Of a stretch of 56,899 nucleotides of DNA, positions 16,266 to 25,794 are shown in pieces. The DNA is from Bacilli bacterium. GTDB taxonomy: Bacteria; Bacillota_I; Bacilli_A; RFN20; CAG-826. The stretch covers positions 1 to 56,899 of the forward strand of contig JAEDOI010000003.1 of NCBI GenBank assembly GCA_016302065.1, written 5' to 3'. Under the pieces are notes generated by a model that saw nothing but the letters and a program-made list of their open reading frames with translations, did not search any database and was not told the DNA's origin. Both the position numbers and the translations under genes were made by a program. Positions within the stretch are counted from its first letter, which is position 1; the number at the start of each line of letters is the position of its first letter.

Positions 16266-18014
16266 ATGAAATTTAAAAACACTTTATTATTAATTTTACC
16301 TTTATTGTTGCTTAATGTTTCAAGTTGTAATAATAATTCAATTGATGAAGACGTTTTGACTGCCAAAAAATTGGTTGTTCAAGCGGATGATGTTATAAGT
16401 TATATTCCTTTAAATAGTGAATATTTACCAGGAGAAAGTGTTACTTTCCAAATTACAAGTTCAAAATTATCAACACAAGAATTTAAAGTGTATCTTAATG
16501 ATGAAGAATTAGTAGGATTAACTGATACTACCTATATTTTTACAATGCCATCAAAAGATTCTATTTTAAAAGCAGAATTAAGAAATATAACGAAGAAAGT
16601 TGAAATTATTGAAACTGGATTTTTTGTTGTAGATTTAAAAGATAATAAGAATGTTTATGATGTTAATACTGATGTATTTTTTAATGTCTCTGTCGCTTTA
16701 AATTATACTGATGATATTTCATTAAAGGGTGTAGAAGTTTATTATTTAGTTGATAATGAGATAAATAATGTTGAGCTTTCTATAAGTAGCGCAAGAGATT
16801 ATAAATATAGTTTTGTTATGCCAAAATATGATGTATTTATCAAACCAATTTATGAAAATATACCTAAATATACTGTATCTTTAAAAGAAACCAGCAATAT
16901 TAAAATTAATTTAAGTGAAAATAAAACAAGTTATAAAGAGTTTGATAAAGTTGTCTTTACATTAGATATTAGAAATGGTGCTATTTTAAAAAATGTTATT
17001 GTAAAAGACGAAGATGGTTCAACATTACCTCTCTTATTTGAGAATAATGAATATTCCTTCTTCATAGGAAATAAAAATGTAACAATTGAAGTTTTTGAAA
17101 GATCAAATATTCTTTATACAGTTTCTTCAATAATTAAGCCAAAGTATGGAAAAGCTACATTTATTGATAATAAAAATGAATTTTATGAAGGTGATGTTGT
17201 TTCGTTTAAAATAACGCCTAATGAAGGTTATATAGTTTCTAGTTGTTCTTTATATAATCTTAGTTTAGAAAGTGTTGCTACAACTGTTAAATATAATAAA
17301 GAAACAGACATTTATTCATTTACAATGGTTGATGAAGACCTTTATATTGATGCGTTATTTAACTCAATATATAAAATTACTATACAAGGTCCTTCCTCTT
17401 TAACTTTAAGTTATTTACATGAAAAAGAGTATTATGTTGGAGGAGAAACGGTTGAATTTAAAGTTTCAAGTAACGATTTAACCATAGCGCTAGATTCATT
17501 AACAATTACCTATAATAATGGAAACAGCAATTTAAATATAGAATATGAAGTAACAAATGATGTATACTCTTTCTTAATGCCTTCTTATAATGTAACGATT
17601 ACATTAAAGGAAAGGGTAGTTAGTGGTCCTTCAAGTAATCCATTTAATGATGTAAGTAAGTTTCAAGCAACAATTACTGAAACGTATTACGATGAATGGG
17701 ACGATTATTATACAACTACGTTAACTTATAGATTAACATTTGACTTTAATGGGGATGGCACATTTAATTATACGGCTTACTATGTAGAAGGAAAGGAAAC
17801 AAAGAAAGTGTTTGATCATTATTCATTTACATTTGATGAAGAAACATTGAATTTAAATATGGCTATGGGATTCTCTCAAGATGTTAAAAAAGATTATTTC
17901 AAAGCGATAAAAGATAGTGATGGAAATATAAGTAGTTTTAAAGCATTAATCGATATTGATCCACACAATGGTTTATATACGATAAAAGCTAATACAATTT
18001 TTAAAAAAATTTAA
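16266..18014 (+). CDS. Surface lipoprotein with five tandem beta-rich repeats
   Basis: The 582-residue product has a lipoprotein signal peptide ending in the lipobox 'NVSSC' (C21). Residues from about 36 to 450 form five tandem repeats of about 80 residues. Each ends with a Y-x-F-x-M-P-x-x-x-V-x-I-like block ('YIFTMPSKDS', 'YSFVMPKYDV', 'YSFFIGNKNV', 'YSFTMVDEDL', 'YSFLMPSYNV') after a 'GE.V.F.I' strand. This recalls divergent InlB-B/Big-like extracellular repeats. A different C-terminal domain (about 457-582) is rich in Thr, Tyr and Phe. It is the first of four consecutive lipoprotein genes; TGGAG precedes the ATG. The binding partner is unknown. Confidence 0.8.
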   Translation: MKFKNTLLLILPLLLLNVSSCNNNSIDEDVLTAKKLVVQADDVISYIPLNSEYLPGESVTFQITSSKLSTQEFKVYLNDEELVGLTDTTYIFTMPSKDSILKAELRNITKKVEIIETGFFVVDLKDNKNVYDVNTDVFFNVSVALNYTDDISLKGVEVYYLVDNEINNVELSISSARDYKYSFVMPKYDVFIKPIYENIPKYTVSLKETSNIKINLSENKTSYKEFDKVVFTLDIRNGAILKNVIVKDEDGSTLPLLFENNEYSFFIGNKNVTIEVFERSNILYTVSSIIKPKYGKATFIDNKNEFYEGDVVSFKITPNEGYIVSSCSLYNLSLESVATTVKYNKETDIYSFTMVDEDLYIDALFNSIYKITIQGPSSLTLSYLHEKEYYVGGETVEFKVSSNDLTIALDSLTITYNNGNSNLNIEYEVTNDVYSFLMPSYNVTITLKERVVSGPSSNPFNDVSKFQATITETYYDEWDDYYTTTLTYRLTFDFNGDGTFNYTAYYVEGKETKKVFDHYSFTFDEETLNLNMAMGFSQDVKKDYFKAIKDSDGNISSFKALIDIDPHNGLYTIKANTIFKKI

Positions 18015-18026
18015 GGAGAAATATAT

Positions 18027-21000
18027 ATGAAAAAGAAACTATTGTTAACACTTGCAGTTAGTTCGTTGATTTTTGGCTCAATTGGGCTTGTTACAGCTTG
18101 TGAACCAGCAAATGGTGAAGTTGAAGGAAATAAAAATTATGAAGGAGAAGGAGAACCTGATCCAACATTAGGAAAAAATGGTGATACTTATTTAGATACT
18201 TTAACTAATACAACTTATATTAAGGTAAATGGTAATTGGGAAATTAAATCGAACTCTAATCATTATGAAGGAAGCGGTATTCCAAATAATGCATTTGGAG
18301 AAGAAGGAGATACATTTACTGATACCTCAACCGGTGATAAATATGTAAAGCAAGGAGATAAGTGGGTTTTAACTGAAGAAGGAAATTTAATTCAAAAGCA
18401 TACTGTAACTTTTGATTTGAATGGAGGAAAACTTAATGGTGCTTCTTTTATTGATCCTGTAGTTGTTAAACATGGTGAGTGGGTTGATGAACCAATTGGA
18501 ACAATTATTAAGAAAAACGCTAAATTTGTTGGTTGGTATGATGGTGAATTTAAGTGGAATTTCCATTCACCAGTTAATGGAGATTTATATCTTGTTGCTA
18601 AATATGAATCAACAGTTGAAGAATCAAAAGTTTCATTTACGGTCGATCCAAATAATGGTGAAGCCGAATATACATGGAGCGGAATAATTGGTGATTATCC
18701 AAAATTACCTGTTCCAAGCAAAGACGGGTATGAGTTTGTTGGTTGGTATATAGAGTCAACAGATGAAAAATGGATTGGAATTGCTAATGAAGATGTAAAT
18801 GGCCAAACTCTTGTTGCTAAATTTATTAAAGCTAATTTTAATTTTAAATTTGAATTAAAAACAGATACAAATACTATTAAAATTACTGGAATTAATAACG
18901 TTGATTCTGTAAGTGCTGTAATTCCAGATTCTTTTGATGGGTACGTAATTGATGAAATTGCAGAAAATGCTTTTGGTAATAGAATTTCACTTGAAAGTGT
19001 TTCATTTGGACCTAATATTAAGATTTGTAGTCCTAAAGCTTTCTTAGGATGTAGAGCGTTAAAAACAATTGAAGTAACAGGCGGAAGTATTTACTATAAA
19101 TCTGTTGATGGAGTTTTATATAATGCTCAAGAAACTGAGCTTGTATTTGTTCCTCAAAAAGCAAGTCCAGACTCAGAATTTAATGTTCCTTCAACCGTTA
19201 CTAAAATTGGTGATTATGCTTTTTATGGACAAGATTTAGAAGGAATTAGTGGTGTAAAACTTCCAGAAGGTTTAGTTGAAATTGGAATTAAGGCTTTCTA
19301 TAATTGCAAAAATGTAAGCCAATGGAATTTCCCATCAACTGTTAAAAAGGTTGGGGATTATGCTTTCTGTAAATATGATAGTGCTATTCAAGAAGTATTT
19401 AACTTAAATAATGGATTAGAGTTTATTGGTGATGCTGCTTTTGCTGGTGTATATATAAAAGGTGAATTCAAATTACCATCTACTGTTAAACACATTGGTG
19501 CTAGAGCATTTGCTAATGACACAGCAATTACAAAATTTACTTTCCCAAGAGATTTGGAAACATTAGGGGAAAATCCATTAAGTAATTGTACTGGCGTTCT
19601 TGAAATAGATATTGAGAGTGGAAATACAAATTTTGCAATTTATGATGGGATTTTATATTCTGCAAATTACAAAACATTAATACTTTGCCCAAGCGGTAGA
19701 GTAGAACCAGTAAATGTAAAAGCTGGAACAGAATTAATTGGACCTTTTGCTTTCTATGAAGTTGATCAATTAGGAGAAATTACATTCCCTGATACAGTTA
19801 AAGAATTTGGGGAATCTGCATTTGAAGATTGCTATCATATTTCTACATTTACAATTCCTGATTCAGTAACAAAGATTGGAGAGGCATGTTTTGATGATTG
19901 TACTGATTTAAGAGAAATTAATTTTGGAACAGGAGTTACCTCTCTTCCAAAATATGCATTTTGGGGTTGTACATCATTAAATGAATTAGTAATTCCTTCA
20001 AATATTAAAAATATAGGCGATTTTGCTTTTGCTTATTGCACAAATTTATCAAAATTGACACTTTCAGAGGGTTTAGAATCAATTGGAACATGTGCTTTTA
20101 TGTACAATTGGCTTGATGAATATGTTCAAGATCCAGGAAGCAAAATAAAAACATTAAAATTACCAGATTCATTGACATATTTATCTGATGATGCTTTTAG
20201 TGGACATAGTGGAATAATTAGCATTCAAGTTGGAGCAAATCTTCCTTCATTCCCTGCAGAGCAATTTAATAACTGCGATATTAAAACAGTTACTGTTAAG
20301 AATTCAAATTATCTCCAAAATGTTGATGGATTAGTACTTTCTAAAGATGGAAGTAAATTATATTTCGCTTCAACTTTGGTTTATGGTAATGTTGAGATTC
20401 CTAGTGGAGTTACAGAAATTGGAGAATATGCTTTTTATAAGAGCTCAACTTTAAAAAATAAATTAAATGAAGATGGATTTGGAATTACTTCAATTAAGAT
20501 TCCTTCAACTGTTGTAACAATTGATGAAGGAGCTTTTACATATGCTAATGTTGGTAGTGTAGCTTTTGGTTCCTCATTAAGAACAATTAAAAATCATGCT
20601 TTCTATAGTGCTGAGTTAAATGGAATTACATTCGCTAATGGTGTAGAAGTAATTGAAGAAGGCGCATTCACATACTGTCATAATATCAAAAATATTATTT
20701 TGCCTTCTAGCTTAAAGGTAATTGGAGAAGATGCTTTTGCTTTGACTGACGTAACTTCTTTAAAGTTAAATGAAGGTTTGGAATCAATAGGTAATGAAGC
20801 ATTTAGAAATACGAATATTTCTGGAGTTGTTAAATTACCAACAACTTTAAAAGAATTGGGAAGCGATGTTTTTTGGCCAGGAATGACAAAGACAAATTAT
20901 GTGGAAGACTTTGACTTAACTGGAAATCCATTTTTAGTTTCTGAAAATGGACTTGTAATGGATAAAGATAAGACCAAAGTCATTACATATGCTAGTGGAT

Positions 21001-21341
21001 ACAAGGTTGATGGTACAAATTATCAAACTTCGATTAGAGTTCCTGAAACAGTTAAAACAATTGGTGTTTCAGCTTTATCTTATGCTCCTTATTTAACTGA
21101 AATTATTTTACCAAGTGGATTAACAAGAATTGAGGATCAAGCTTTTGAAAGCACAGGCAATTTAAAAGAACTTGTAATTCCAATGTCAGTTCAATTTGTT
21201 GGATATAGAGCATTTAATGGTTGGAAGATTGGATCTAGACTTACATTTGAATGTAGTGCAACATATGCTGCTATGCATTTTGATCCAGAATACCTTAATG
21301 GTGTATCTTCAAAAACCACAGTTGTTACATATAATGGGTAA
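18027..21341 (+). CDS. BspA-type leucine-rich-repeat surface lipoprotein
   Basis: The 1104-residue lipoprotein has its lipobox at 'LVTAC' (C25). Two short repeats follow, each ending in G-D-x-[YF]-x-D-x-x-[TS] then Y-[IV]-K and a G-x-W (residues about 39-75 and 80-115). Then come two InlB-B-like (Flg_new) repeats with 'FVGWYDGE' and 'FVGWYIES' cores (about 122-270). The remainder contains at least 20 LRR_5 repeats with consensus I-G-x-x-A-F-x-x-C ('IGDYAFYGQ', 'IGEACFDDC', 'LPKYAFWGC', 'IEEGAFTYC'). BspA-like proteins act in adhesion and host contact in other bacteria. AAGGAG precedes the ATG by nine bases. There is no LPxTG, so anchoring is by lipid only. Confidence 0.9.
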   Translation: MKKKLLLTLAVSSLIFGSIGLVTACEPANGEVEGNKNYEGEGEPDPTLGKNGDTYLDTLTNTTYIKVNGNWEIKSNSNHYEGSGIPNNAFGEEGDTFTDTSTGDKYVKQGDKWVLTEEGNLIQKHTVTFDLNGGKLNGASFIDPVVVKHGEWVDEPIGTIIKKNAKFVGWYDGEFKWNFHSPVNGDLYLVAKYESTVEESKVSFTVDPNNGEAEYTWSGIIGDYPKLPVPSKDGYEFVGWYIESTDEKWIGIANEDVNGQTLVAKFIKANFNFKFELKTDTNTIKITGINNVDSVSAVIPDSFDGYVIDEIAENAFGNRISLESVSFGPNIKICSPKAFLGCRALKTIEVTGGSIYYKSVDGVLYNAQETELVFVPQKASPDSEFNVPSTVTKIGDYAFYGQDLEGISGVKLPEGLVEIGIKAFYNCKNVSQWNFPSTVKKVGDYAFCKYDSAIQEVFNLNNGLEFIGDAAFAGVYIKGEFKLPSTVKHIGARAFANDTAITKFTFPRDLETLGENPLSNCTGVLEIDIESGNTNFAIYDGILYSANYKTLILCPSGRVEPVNVKAGTELIGPFAFYEVDQLGEITFPDTVKEFGESAFEDCYHISTFTIPDSVTKIGEACFDDCTDLREINFGTGVTSLPKYAFWGCTSLNELVIPSNIKNIGDFAFAYCTNLSKLTLSEGLESIGTCAFMYNWLDEYVQDPGSKIKTLKLPDSLTYLSDDAFSGHSGIISIQVGANLPSFPAEQFNNCDIKTVTVKNSNYLQNVDGLVLSKDGSKLYFASTLVYGNVEIPSGVTEIGEYAFYKSSTLKNKLNEDGFGITSIKIPSTVVTIDEGAFTYANVGSVAFGSSLRTIKNHAFYSAELNGITFANGVEVIEEGAFTYCHNIKNIILPSSLKVIGEDAFALTDVTSLKLNEGLESIGNEAFRNTNISGVVKLPTTLKELGSDVFWPGMTKTNYVEDFDLTGNPFLVSENGLVMDKDKTKVITYASGYKVDGTNYQTSIRVPETVKTIGVSALSYAPYLTEIILPSGLTRIEDQAFESTGNLKELVIPMSVQFVGYRAFNGWKIGSRLTFECSATYAAMHFDPEYLNGVSSKTTVVTYNG

Positions 21342-21347
21342 ATTAAA

Positions 21348-22352
21348 ATGAAAAATAATAAGATTTGTATTCTTCTTATGGGCGCATTCCTTATGGGATG
21401 TACGCCTGTAAGTAAGGATTATTATGAAATAAATTATTTAAATAACTATGAAAATGGCGGTTATTTTAAAAATTCAGTAGTAAGTAAGGATGGTTTAATC
21501 AAGAGACCTTCAAATCCAAAAAGAGAAGGATATCTTTTTCAAGGTTGGTCAACAAGCAAAGATGAATTTATTGAATTTACGCAATTTGATGAAAAACCAA
21601 CAAAAGACTTAACATTATATGCTTCATGGGTTGAAGATAATGAATCATTAAATGATTTATTTAAGGCTAAATTATTTAAAAAATATGTTTCATGGGTTGA
21701 ATTACCAACTGTTAAGGCAATAAGAAATAGTCAAATTATTATCCAATATTATAGTCCTGTTGAACATGTAGTTTCACTTGAAGGGAAAGATGTATTTGAA
21801 AGATATAATGATTACACAACATGCGATACTTATGTAACAGAAGAAGATGAATCTGAAAGAAAAACTGCTTCTACAAAATATTATTATGATAATAAATATT
21901 TTTATAAAGATTATCGTAATTTTGAAGATTCACAAGAGAATAAAGTAACAACATCACCTTTTGCTGATTCTCAGGTTGAAGATTTCTTAAATATTGGGTT
22001 TTATAACTTAAATTTAAGAGATTTTGATAAGGTGATCAAAGGATTAGAGGATGGTAAAACTGAAGATGACCTCTTCTATTACGATATTAAAGAAATTTCT
22101 TTAGCAGATTTCAATTCAAAAGCAGAATATTTTGAATTTTCATTTATGTATCGACAAGATGTATATAATGAAGAGCAAGGAATGACGCTTCACAATATTT
22201 ATGGATATGATGGAAGTATTCATTTTAAAAATAACTCTATTTGGAAATCAAAAGTTATCCGTTACAACGCAGTTGGTGTTAATGGCGAAATAATGATGGA
22301 AGAAATGGACACCGATACTATTGTTTATGAAACTGGTGATCTTTCTAGGTAA
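21348..22352 (+). CDS. Lipoprotein with one InlB-B-like repeat
   Basis: The 334-residue protein has a short signal peptide with lipobox 'FLMGC' (C18). It then has one InlB-B/Flg_new repeat (about 27-95) recognisable by 'PSNPKREGYLFQGWS' and the closing 'LTLYASW'. The remaining 240 residues are a charged, beta-rich region I do not recognise. It starts six bases after the leucine-rich-repeat gene and ends six bases before the next lipoprotein, so it belongs to the same transcript. The shared repeat type suggests a common origin or assembly with its larger neighbour. Confidence 0.8.
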   Translation: MKNNKICILLMGAFLMGCTPVSKDYYEINYLNNYENGGYFKNSVVSKDGLIKRPSNPKREGYLFQGWSTSKDEFIEFTQFDEKPTKDLTLYASWVEDNESLNDLFKAKLFKKYVSWVELPTVKAIRNSQIIIQYYSPVEHVVSLEGKDVFERYNDYTTCDTYVTEEDESERKTASTKYYYDNKYFYKDYRNFEDSQENKVTTSPFADSQVEDFLNIGFYNLNLRDFDKVIKGLEDGKTEDDLFYYDIKEISLADFNSKAEYFEFSFMYRQDVYNEEQGMTLHNIYGYDGSIHFKNNSIWKSKVIRYNAVGVNGEIMMEEMDTDTIVYETGDLSR

Positions 22353-22358
22353 AAATAT

Positions 22359-23801
22359 ATGAGAAAGAATATTGTTTTTGGTTTTTCTTTATTAAGTTTA
22401 TGTTTAATTTCGGGTTGCTCTGATACAATCAAAGAACCTCCAGTTGTTGAACAAGAAAAATGTTTGTTTTCTTATATAAATGAGAAAAAAGATAGTGATG
22501 ATTATGTTTTAACTATTACGGGTGAAGGACACTCACCTATGTCTTCAACAACTTATAATAGAAGAATTTCGTATTCAAAAAATGCTATTAAATTTGAAGA
22601 AATTTATAGTTCTTATTCGGTTGTTAGTGGCTATATTAATAAAAACGATGCTGTTTATACTTTCAAACAAAAAGATGGGAAATATAAATTAGATAATATA
22701 ATTGAACAATCTTCTGATTATCATAGTCTTGTTTATTCTTTAAGCAATTTAAAGTTAGATACATATTTAGAATATGAAAATAATAACTATAATTTCGAAT
22801 TAGGTGTCGATGCAAGTGGTAATCCAATTAAATTTGTTGATTATTACAATGTTTTTGTTTTAGCCAATATGCTAAAAATTGGTACACAAATAGACTATGT
22901 TGCAGGTGCTAAGTTATCGTTTAATAAAGATACTGAAAAATTAACATTAGAATTGATAAGCTATTTAGAAAATTCTTATGGTAATGATTATTTAAACACC
23001 TATAGAGTTGACATTGCTTTTACTAATAATACGGATGATGTAATTTCTTCTTTAGATAATTCGACTTTATCGAAGGAACCATTGAATGAAAAATTTTCTA
23101 TAATTAAAGAATTATGTGAACTTGGATATGGTATTAAAAATTATTCAATGAATGGTAGTGATGGTAATGGAAACACTATGAAAATTTATGGTGATATATA
23201 CATTAATGACGATTATTGTGTATTCGATTACTCAAAGGAAGCATACCAAGCCATTCAAGGTTATATTAATTATGAAAATGCAGTTTATTCTATTCAACCT
23301 AATGGAACAAGTGTTTCAATTCAAAAAGTGATTAGTAAAAAAGATATAATGGATTTTAATAAACAAAATAATTCATCTTACACATCAATTGATTTCATGA
23401 GAATATTATTTAATCAAACATTTGATATTATTCCAATTGAAAACACTTCACTTTATCAAAATGAAAAATATGTTGAATATAATGCTAATTTAGATTTATT
23501 TTACTCTGAGGATTTTTTTGATCTTCTAGGATTTAGTGCAAATGTTGATGAAAGTATGTATACATCGATGTTGAATCCTTCAATTAGACCTCTTTCTTAT
23601 ACTCTTTCTTATAAAGAATATGGTGATGCATCTACTAAAAATGACGATTTAATTAATGTTGGATATATTGCTTACAAAGGTAATAAAGAGGGCAACGGAA
23701 TTGCATATGAAGGAAATTATAGAATGTATTCATATTCAAATTTTGGTTGTAGAAACGACTTAATGGAATTTGCCCTAGAATATACTTTACCAAATATGTA
23801 A
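22359..23801 (+). CDS. Lipoprotein with internal duplication, unknown function
   Basis: The 480-residue product has lipobox 'LISGC' (C20). The two halves look related: 'SGYINKNDAVYTFKQKDG' near residue 88 corresponds to 'QGYINYENAVYSIQPNGT' near residue 303, each preceded by a Y-[SA]-rich strand and followed by a similar helix-strand pattern. I do not recognise a family. It closes the four-lipoprotein run and is followed two bases later by a strong terminator. Confidence 0.75.
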   Translation: MRKNIVFGFSLLSLCLISGCSDTIKEPPVVEQEKCLFSYINEKKDSDDYVLTITGEGHSPMSSTTYNRRISYSKNAIKFEEIYSSYSVVSGYINKNDAVYTFKQKDGKYKLDNIIEQSSDYHSLVYSLSNLKLDTYLEYENNNYNFELGVDASGNPIKFVDYYNVFVLANMLKIGTQIDYVAGAKLSFNKDTEKLTLELISYLENSYGNDYLNTYRVDIAFTNNTDDVISSLDNSTLSKEPLNEKFSIIKELCELGYGIKNYSMNGSDGNGNTMKIYGDIYINDDYCVFDYSKEAYQAIQGYINYENAVYSIQPNGTSVSIQKVISKKDIMDFNKQNNSSYTSIDFMRILFNQTFDIIPIENTSLYQNEKYVEYNANLDLFYSEDFFDLLGFSANVDESMYTSMLNPSIRPLSYTLSYKEYGDASTKNDDLINVGYIAYKGNKEGNGIAYEGNYRMYSYSNFGCRNDLMEFALEYTLPNM

Positions 23802-23802
23802 T

Positions 23803-23826
23803 AGCGCCTTAAAAAAGGCGCTTTTT
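23803..23826. terminator. Terminator ending the lipoprotein run
   Basis: AGCGCCTT (23803-23810) and AAGGCGCT (23815-23822) form a perfect eight-pair, GC-rich stem with an AAAA loop and a T tract. It separates the plus-strand lipoproteins from the convergent SPFH gene and can act in both directions because A residues flank the left arm less strongly. Confidence 0.88.
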
Positions 23827-23829
23827 ATA

Positions 23830-24771
23830 TTATTTTTCGTTTACTGTTTCTTTAATTACACTAGCAAGAGATGTTACATTAGCAAGATTTGAAGGAACTA
23901 TTAACTTAGTTGATTTTCCATCGGCTACTTTTTCTAACGTCTCATATGATTTTAAAGTCAAGACTTTATCATCTATTTGAGCCTCTTTTAATAATTGAAG
24001 ACCTTTGCTTTCAGCTTGTCTAATTAACATTTCACCTTCAGCTTGAGCTTTTTTAATTTTGAGAATTGATTCAGCCTCAGCTTCAGCAGCTTTAATTTTT
24101 GATTGTTTATCAGCTTCCGCATTAAGAATGATTGATTCTTTTCTTCCTTCAGCAATAAGAATTTGAGAATTTTTTTCACCTTCTGCAAGAAGAATTTTTT
24201 CTCTTTTTTCTCTTTCAGCTCTCATTTGTCTTTCCATTGCATCGCGGATATCTTTTGGAGGAAGAATATTTTTAACTTCAACACGATTCACTTTAATTCC
24301 CCAAGGATCTGTTGCTTCATCAAGAATGGATCTCATTTTAGAATTTATAATATCTCTTGATGTTAAAGTATCATCTAAATCAAGTTCTCCAATTATGTTT
24401 CTTAAAGTGGTACTAGAAAGATTTTCTAATGCTGTTACTGGGTCTTCGACACCATATGTAAATAATTTTGGATCGGTAACTTGGAAAAAGACAATTGTAT
24501 CAATTTGCATTGTGACATTATCCTTTGTAATAACTGGTTGAGGTGGGAAATCTCTAATTTGTTCTTTCATAGATACAACTTTAGCAACTCTATCGAAGAA
24601 AGGAATGAGATAATGAATTCCTACACCCCATGTAGTTTTATATGCTCCTAATCTTTCAATAATATATTTATTAGTTTGTTTAACAATTCTAACTCCACTA
24701 GCAAATATAACAATTAAAACAAATCCTAAGACAGAGAAAACGACTGTAACAACAATTTCTGGTGTTGACAT
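23830..24771 (-). CDS. SPFH/band 7 (stomatin-like, QmcA-type) membrane protein
   Basis: The 313-residue protein has an N-terminal membrane helix (about 6-27) followed by an SPFH domain ('IVKQTNKYIIERLGAY', 'PFFDRVAKVVSMKEQI', 'PPKDIRDAMERQMRAEREKR'). It ends with a long Ala/Glu-rich coiled coil (about 190-270). Stomatin-like proteins form oligomeric rings or microdomains in the membrane. It is paired with an NfeD protein three bases upstream, the classical stomatin-NfeD operon. Length and order match the slipin/QmcA group rather than FloA. Confidence 0.93.
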   Translation of the reverse strand: MSTPEIVVTVVFSVLGFVLIVIFASGVRIVKQTNKYIIERLGAYKTTWGVGIHYLIPFFDRVAKVVSMKEQIRDFPPQPVITKDNVTMQIDTIVFFQVTDPKLFTYGVEDPVTALENLSSTTLRNIIGELDLDDTLTSRDIINSKMRSILDEATDPWGIKVNRVEVKNILPPKDIRDAMERQMRAEREKREKILLAEGEKNSQILIAEGRKESIILNAEADKQSKIKAAEAEAESILKIKKAQAEGEMLIRQAESKGLQLLKEAQIDDKVLTLKSYETLEKVADGKSTKLIVPSNLANVTSLASVIKETVNEK

Positions 24772-24774
24772 AAA

Positions 24775-25227
24775 CTAACCCTCCTTTTTTATTTCTTTAA
24801 CAATTAATTTGTTACCATTAACGTTTTTAACAATGACATGACTTCCTTTTGAAATTGGAACATTGTCTAAACTTAAGGCATTCCATAATACTCCATGGAT
24901 CTTAACTGTTCCTAAATCGACATCATTAATTTCTGATTCGACAATACCTTTTTTTCCAATAATTTCATCAATATTAGAATTTAGTGTGTTTTTATTTAGT
25001 ATTTTTTTAATTATTGGTCTAAGGCATAATAGTAAAGTTAAAGATATAACTATAAATACGATTATTGGAATATAGAATGGAACGTTAGGTATTGCAGAAA
25101 GAATTAATGCAATAATGCTTCCAGCACTAAACCAAATAGATACGAGTTCAGTTGTGCAAGCTTCGATAATAACACTTACTACAAAGATAACCAGCCAAAC
25201 CACAATAAGAGAAATGTATAGTTCCAC
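24775..25227 (-). CDS. NfeD-family membrane protein
   Basis: The 150-residue protein has three hydrophobic segments in the first 75 residues and an OB-fold NfeD domain at about 88-150 ('GKKGIVESEI', 'VKIHGVLWNA', 'GSHVIVKNVNGNKLIV'). This is the short NfeD1b-like form without the serine-protease domain, and it partners with stomatin-like proteins. The start is GTG at 25227, placed by AAGGAGGT (25234-25241 on the minus strand). It lies between the SPFH gene and an unknown third gene. Confidence 0.9.
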   Translation of the reverse strand: MELYISLIVVWLVIFVVSVIIEACTTELVSIWFSAGSIIALILSAIPNVPFYIPIIVFIVISLTLLLCLRPIIKKILNKNTLNSNIDEIIGKKGIVESEINDVDLGTVKIHGVLWNALSLDNVPISKGSHVIVKNVNGNKLIVKEIKKEG

Positions 25228-25229
25228 TT

Positions 25230-25598
25230 TTAGACCTCCTTATTTAAATCTATTAGTAGAAGATTATCACCTTCTATATATTTTGTTTTAAATTTACGTG
25301 GTGTAGAATTGAATTCAAGTTCGAATTTTTGTTCAATCATTTTTATTAAATCAGAATTTGATATACGTGCATATGTTGGTCCATATGTTAAATTAAGTAA
25401 CAAGTTTTTATCAACAAAATCGATATCATTTATATTAATTGGTTTTATTATTACGTATCTATCTTCAAGTGAAATTCCCACTTGAACATATTCAGCGTTA
25501 TCTAAATTTATTGCACCGACTTTATTAATTGTAATATTTGTACTATAAATACTTGCAATGCCATCTTTTAATGCTTTATTAAACCATTGAATTTCCAT
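25230..25598 (-). CDS. Unknown 122-residue protein in the SPFH-NfeD operon
   Basis: The soluble protein of 122 residues has no signal peptide or membrane helix and alternates strands and helices; I do not recognise a family. The ATG follows AAAGGGGAAAT on the minus strand, and the gene ends two bases before the NfeD GTG, so it leads a three-gene operon with NfeD and the stomatin-like protein. It could be a cytosolic partner or regulator of that membrane complex; this is inferred from position only. Confidence 0.7.
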   Translation of the reverse strand: MEIQWFNKALKDGIASIYSTNITINKVGAINLDNAEYVQVGISLEDRYVIIKPININDIDFVDKNLLLNLTYGPTYARISNSDLIKMIEQKFELEFNSTPRKFKTKYIEGDNLLLIDLNKEV

Positions 25599-25776
25599 TT
25601 TATTTCCCCTTTCTATGTTTATATTATCAATAAATTATTAATAATTCAATAAAATTCTAAAAAATACAAAAAAATATTAATAAGAAGTTATCATTAATTT
25701 TATTCTTATTTTAAAAATAATAATAATAAAGTATTAAAATTATATTAAAAAAATATATTAAAACGATAGATTGTTA

Positions 25777-25785
25777 TGTTATAAT
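25777..25785 (+). promoter_or_regulatory. Extended -10 promoter for a near-leaderless response regulator mRNA
   Basis: TG-T-TATAAT (25777-25785) is a perfect extended -10 element. The predicted start site lies near 25792, three bases before ATG 25795, and no Shine-Dalgarno exists between. Confidence 0.65.
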
Positions 25786-25794
25786 TTCTTACGT

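Noticed and set aside
18463..18687. 74-codon plus-strand frame inside the leucine-rich-repeat gene
   Set aside because: It is an alternative frame within a clear repeat protein, without a ribosome site.
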